Shown here: positions 7,572 to 9,809 of the stretch, one piece after another | Layout: the number at the start of each line of letters is the position of its first letter | How positions within the stretch are numbered: the stretch's first letter is position 1 | Assembly (NCBI GenBank): GCA_902767465.1 | Contig: CACXHM010000055.1 | Location: 1-9,809 of the forward strand | DNA from: an uncultured Bacteroidia bacterium | GTDB lineage: Bacteria; Bacteroidota; Bacteroidia; Bacteroidales; UBA932 | Direction: 5' to 3' | Length of the DNA stretch: 9,809 nucleotides | Position numbers and translations under genes: made by a program | Notes under the pieces: model-generated | Database searches by the model: none | What the model was told of the DNA's origin: nothing | Seen by the model: the letters and a program-made list of their open reading frames with translations, nothing else

Positions 7572-7984
7572 CAGGCTTTGTTTGCCGAGCGTATATGCTC
7601 TTTTAACTCAGAAGTTGATATTCCTTCGGTACGGGGCAGCCGCACGACTGTCTTGCCATGGGCCTTGCACCACTCTATGGCTTCGAGGAAGCCGCTGTGC
7701 TTCTGGTCGCCTCCGACAACAAAAATGTCGAAAGGTACTTGTTTAACTATCGATGCGACATCCTGATAACTGATGACTTCATCGACATAACGGATAGCGC
7801 CTACCATGTACATACGCATTTCTGTGGAGTTGACGGCAGGACTGTCAGGCTTGAACCGTGTGATCCAGTCGGAATCCTGAACGGCAACCACAAGCCTGTC
7901 TCCTAAAGCGCGTGCCTTGCGGAACAACTCTACATGACCGAAGTGAATAAGGTCGTAAACTCCTACGGTGAATACTGTCTTCAT
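7571..7984 (-). CDS. TagD/PCYT-like phospho-alcohol cytidylyltransferase
   Basis: Small cytidylyltransferase fold that joins CTP with a phosphorylated alcohol (glycerol-3-phosphate, phosphocholine or phosphoethanolamine are the known substrates) to give a CDP-alcohol. The nucleotide-binding motif GVYDLIHFGHVEL (8-20) contains HxGH at 14-17. The second signature LPRTEGISTSELKEHI (116-131) is close to both TagD (RTEGISTT) and eukaryotic PCYT (RTEGISTSD). The segment MRMYMVGAIRYVDEVI (56-71) is also family-like. At 137 residues it has TagD size with no extra domain, and it lacks the kinase half of HldE. The start was set at 7984 because the motif begins eight residues later; the longer frame to 8110 only translates the neighbour's 3' end. 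It follows the lipoprotein gene by 23 bases. Sequence alone does not decide the alcohol; the LicD gene nearby makes CDP-glycerol or CDP-choline attractive. Confidence 0.9.
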   Translation of the reverse strand: MKTVFTVGVYDLIHFGHVELFRKARALGDRLVVAVQDSDWITRFKPDSPAVNSTEMRMYMVGAIRYVDEVISYQDVASIVKQVPFDIFVVGGDQKHSGFLEAIEWCKAHGKTVVRLPRTEGISTSELKEHIRSANKA

Positions 7985-7992
7985 AGAACTCG

Positions 7993-8000
7993 CAAATATA
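7993..8000 (-). promoter_or_regulatory. Possible internal -7 box before the cytidylyltransferase gene
   Basis: TATATTTG on the minus strand (8000-7993) fits TAnnTTTG and ends eight bases before the ATG at 7984. No TTTG is found 19-21 bases upstream, so it is weak. The box overlaps an AT-only inverted repeat, AAATAT (7994-7999) and ATATTT (8004-8009), around AATC. It could give extra transcription of the last two genes of the minus-strand operon, or be chance in an AT-rich 23-base gap. Confidence 0.35.
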
Positions 8001-8007
8001 ATCATAT

Positions 8008-8964
8008 TTACAGAAAAATGACATTTCCACCGCCAGCGTTCAGGGTGATACACACTTTTATTGTCTCTCCTCTTTTGATGCGTCCCAGAGACATCCGGTA
8101 TTGTTTCCATTCTCCGTAAACAGAGCCGCTTATGCTTAATCCGGTCTGTCCCGCCCCAGGCCCAGGATCGCTTTCGTTAGGATAGCACCATAAACTGATC
8201 TGCGGGTCATATGGCACCGAAACAATATCATGTGGAAGAGGTGATGCAATCATCATGGGGTCTTTCATCCCTTCCGGGAAATTGCTGGTTTCGGCCGGAT
8301 AAAAGCCGTCGCTGCGAAGTATTTCGGTATAAAGCGATACATTCTCAAGACAGGCTACAGGACTTTTCAGGGGTGCATCGGCTTCGTACGATACGCTTTC
8401 GATCCGGATTTCACACAGTAGCGGAGTGAGAGTGACCGAGCATCCGCCCCCTGAATGGCAGGCTGTCTGGGCACTCATCAGGGGCCTTTCCGGAAGATCG
8501 TTGCTGTAGCGCATTATTATGTGTTCCATTTCAGGATATGTTGTAGGATACGAAGTGAATATCCCCTGAACGTTCCCGAGAATTACCACCTGTTTGTCTC
8601 CGTTTTCTACCGGTATTCTTATAAGTGGCAAGGCAGCGCTCCGGAGATGGCTCTCGAATTTCTGCGTAAGCGTATCCTTGAAAACAAATATGTCAACTGT
8701 GTCACAAGGCCTTGCATACGCCAGCATCACGGTAAGTGAATCCGGAGCAGGCAATACGCCTGGCATGCCGGGAGCCTTGCTGCATGCGGCTCCTGTCAGC
8801 ACCGTCACGGCTGTGATCAGGACCCGGGCTCCCGGAATGTGCAGGCACAGGAATCGGAGCGGCAGAGCAAGCAACGAATAACACATATCTGATTTGAATG
8901 CAGGCAGACTGCCTGTTGGCGAATGCCGAAGAGATTTTATTTTGCCGTCAGATCCCTGTTTCAT
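8008..8964 (-). CDS. Putative fimbrillin-like lipoprotein
   Basis: Exported protein, probably a lipid-anchored surface protein of the Bacteroidales fimbrillin / Mfa2-FimB type. After a hydrophobic stretch VLITAVTVLTGAA (48-60) comes C61, a plausible though imperfect lipobox because the -3 residue is Gly. Downstream patterns suit that family: VDIFVF (90-95), VVILGNVQG (126-134), VTLTPLLCEIRIESVS (177-192), LENVSLY (206-212), LWCYPNES (258-265) and a final beta-rich segment with TIKVCITL (301-308). The family call is from pattern memory and not secure. It is unusually rich in Cys (seven in the mature part besides C61). The start is uncertain. ATG at 8964 sits just after a full promoter; ATG at 8886 would drop 26 polar residues and give a shorter signal region, yet both place a long segment before the hydrophobic core. 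It is first in a probable operon with the cytidylyltransferase and acyltransferase. Confidence 0.72.
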   Translation of the reverse strand: MKQGSDGKIKSLRHSPTGSLPAFKSDMCYSLLALPLRFLCLHIPGARVLITAVTVLTGAACSKAPGMPGVLPAPDSLTVMLAYARPCDTVDIFVFKDTLTQKFESHLRSAALPLIRIPVENGDKQVVILGNVQGIFTSYPTTYPEMEHIIMRYSNDLPERPLMSAQTACHSGGGCSVTLTPLLCEIRIESVSYEADAPLKSPVACLENVSLYTEILRSDGFYPAETSNFPEGMKDPMMIASPLPHDIVSVPYDPQISLWCYPNESDPGPGAGQTGLSISGSVYGEWKQYRMSLGRIKRGETIKVCITLNAGGGNVIFL

Positions 8965-8971
8965 AGCTTTG

Positions 8972-9002
8972 CAAAACTATCAAGCTGGGACCCGATATCA
9001 AA
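8972..9002 (-). promoter_or_regulatory. Bacteroidota-type promoter of the lipoprotein operon
   Basis: On the minus strand TTTG (9002-8999) is followed after exactly 19 bases by TAGTTTTG (8979-8972), a full match to the Bacteroidota consensus. Transcription should begin near 8967, only a few bases before ATG 8964, so a message using that ATG would be nearly leaderless. The -33 TTTG is embedded in the T-tract of the upstream nqrF terminator. The promoter should drive the lipoprotein gene and, by close spacing, the two genes after it. Confidence 0.78.
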
Positions 9003-9042
9003 AAAATCCCCGCAAACATTTCGAAATTTTACGTTTGCGGGG
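9000..9042 (-). terminator. Rho-independent terminator of nqrF
   Basis: A perfect 10-base-pair stem is formed by CCCCGCAAAC (9008-9017) and GTTTGCGGGG (9033-9042) around a 15-base loop. Read on the minus strand the stem is followed at once by an A and seven Ts (9007-9000). It lies 34 bases after the nqrF stop codon, as expected for the last gene of an nqr operon. The loop contains the palindrome ATTTCGAAAT. Confidence 0.93.
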
Positions 9043-9076
9043 GTATCGTAAAGATTATACCTACTGATTTAACCTA

Positions 9077-9809
9077 CTAACCGAAGTTGTCGTAGAGGAT
9101 ACTTTCGGGAGGTACTCCAAGGCTGTCGAGCAATCCGTTCACTGCTCCTACCATCATGGGCGGGCCGCACATGAAGTACTTGATATCCTCAGGAGTTTCG
9201 TGGTTCTTGAGGTAGGTCTCGTACATAACATTGTGAACGAATCCCGGAGTGTATGCTACGCCTGCTGCATCTGCCGCCGGATCGGGACGGTCGAGTGCGA
9301 GGTGGAACTTGAAGTTCGGGAATTCCTTTTCTATCTCTGCGAAATCTTCAAGATAGAAGGCTTCTACAAGACTGCGGGCTCCATAGAAGAAATGTACGGT
9401 GCGGTCTGTCCTGAGTGTCTTGAACAGATGCATGATGTGGCTGCGAAGAGGTGCCATACCTGCACCGCCGCCAACAAAGATGTATTCCATGTCCTTGGGA
9501 TCGTTCTCCGGAAGGAGGAATTCACCGAAAGGTCCGCTGATGGTAACCTTGTCACCGGGTTTGCGGGTGAATACATAGGAAGATGAAACTCCCGGAGGCA
9601 CCGGCAGCATCTTGAACACTCCCTTGGGCTGGCTGCGGTCGAACGGAGGCGTCGCGATACGGACGGTAAGGGTGATGATGTCGCCCTCGTCGGGGTAGTT
9701 AGCCATGGAGTACGCACGTACCGTAGCCTGGGTGTTCTTCTGTTTGAGTTTGAACAGGCCGAACTTCTGCCAAGCGGGCAGGTAGAGGTCACCGATGAGC
9801 GATTTATCC
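9077..9809 (-). CDS. nqrF: NqrF, Na+-translocating NADH:quinone reductase subunit F (3' part)
   Basis: NADH-oxidising subunit of the inner-membrane Na+-pumping NADH:ubiquinone/menaquinone oxidoreductase. The frame is open to the window edge, leaving 243 residues, roughly the C-terminal 60 percent of a protein usually a little over 400 long. The N-terminal membrane anchor and 2Fe-2S ferredoxin domain lie outside the window. Visible parts are the FAD domain with the RAYS motif just before MANYPDE, then IATPP, PGVSSSYVF and GDKVTISGPFG. The NADH domain has FVGGGAGMAPLRSH, FFYGAR, the YFMCGPPMM segment and the aromatic ending YDNFG. The internal Met at 9706 is not the start, because the conserved RAYS sequence precedes it. 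As subunit F is normally last in nqrABCDEF, the terminator just downstream fits the end of that operon. Confidence 0.96.
   Translation of the reverse strand, partial: DKSLIGDLYLPAWQKFGLFKLKQKNTQATVRAYSMANYPDEGDIITLTVRIATPPFDRSQPKGVFKMLPVPPGVSSSYVFTRKPGDKVTISGPFGEFLLPENDPKDMEYIFVGGGAGMAPLRSHIMHLFKTLRTDRTVHFFYGARSLVEAFYLEDFAEIEKEFPNFKFHLALDRPDPAADAAGVAYTPGFVHNVMYETYLKNHETPEDIKYFMCGPPMMVGAVNGLLDSLGVPPESILYDNFG

Noticed and set aside
7994..8009. AT-only inverted repeat AAATAT/ATATTT between the lipoprotein and cytidylyltransferase genes, considered as an operator or terminator.
   Set aside because: Six A/T pairs are too weak for a terminator and too likely by chance in this AT-rich gap to call an operator.
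7985..8110. In-frame extension of the cytidylyltransferase to an ATG at 8110.
   Set aside because: The added 42 residues translate the 3' end of the lipoprotein gene in another frame and do not resemble the family; the motif-bearing protein begins at 7984.
9077..9706. NqrF starting at the internal Met at 9706.
   Set aside because: The frame continues upstream to the edge with the conserved RAYS FAD-binding motif directly before that Met, so it is the interior of a longer gene.
1..9809. Possible mobile element, phage, CRISPR array or defence system.
   Set aside because: I found no transposase, integrase, array repeats or terminal repeats; the tRNA-Asp gene could serve as an attachment site but its 3' end is outside the window and nothing integrase-like is adjacent.

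Overview
The window looks like a chromosomal segment of a Bacteroidales-type bacterium (phylum Bacteroidota) of roughly even base composition. Three things point there. Two promoters match the Bacteroidota sigma-factor pattern (TTTG, 19 bases, TAnnTTTG) exactly, and further TAnnTTTG boxes sit in front of other genes. No convincing Shine-Dalgarno sequences precede the starts. The gene content also fits: a Na+-pumping NADH dehydrogenase subunit F, a fimbrillin-like lipoprotein and a Bacteroidota-style UvrA. I cannot name the genus.

Layout. The left edge holds the 5' two-thirds of a tRNA-Asp gene on the minus strand with a near-perfect promoter. Divergent from it runs a tightly packed plus-strand cluster from 144 to 6568: uvrA, a secreted glycerophosphodiester phosphodiesterase-like protein, a Stealth-family sugar-phosphate transferase, a LicD-family phosphotransferase and a GT4 glycosyltransferase. 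Three of the four junctions are 4-base ATGA overlaps and the other is a 2-base gap, so the whole set is probably one transcript headed by a DNA-repair gene. Converging on it is a minus-strand cluster from 8964 to 6552: a fimbrillin-like lipoprotein, a TagD/PCYT-type cytidylyltransferase and a BcsL/CelD-type GNAT acyltransferase. The two clusters overlap tail to tail by 17 bases. At the right edge is the 3' part of nqrF (minus strand), closed by a strong hairpin terminator whose T-tract also carries the -33 element of the lipoprotein promoter.

How the genes may work together (inference). The cytidylyltransferase could make a CDP-activated alcohol such as CDP-glycerol, CDP-choline or CDP-ethanolamine. 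LicD-type enzymes transfer such phospho-alcohols or phospho-sugars to glycans, Stealth enzymes form sugar-phosphodiester links, GT4 extends the glycan, the GNAT protein may acylate it, and the secreted phosphodiesterase acts on phosphodiesters outside the cytoplasm. Together they suggest a small surface-glycan module that builds and edits phosphodiester decorations. The substrate is unknown. I saw no mobile element, CRISPR array or integration site, and no gene-free stretch longer than about 115 bases.
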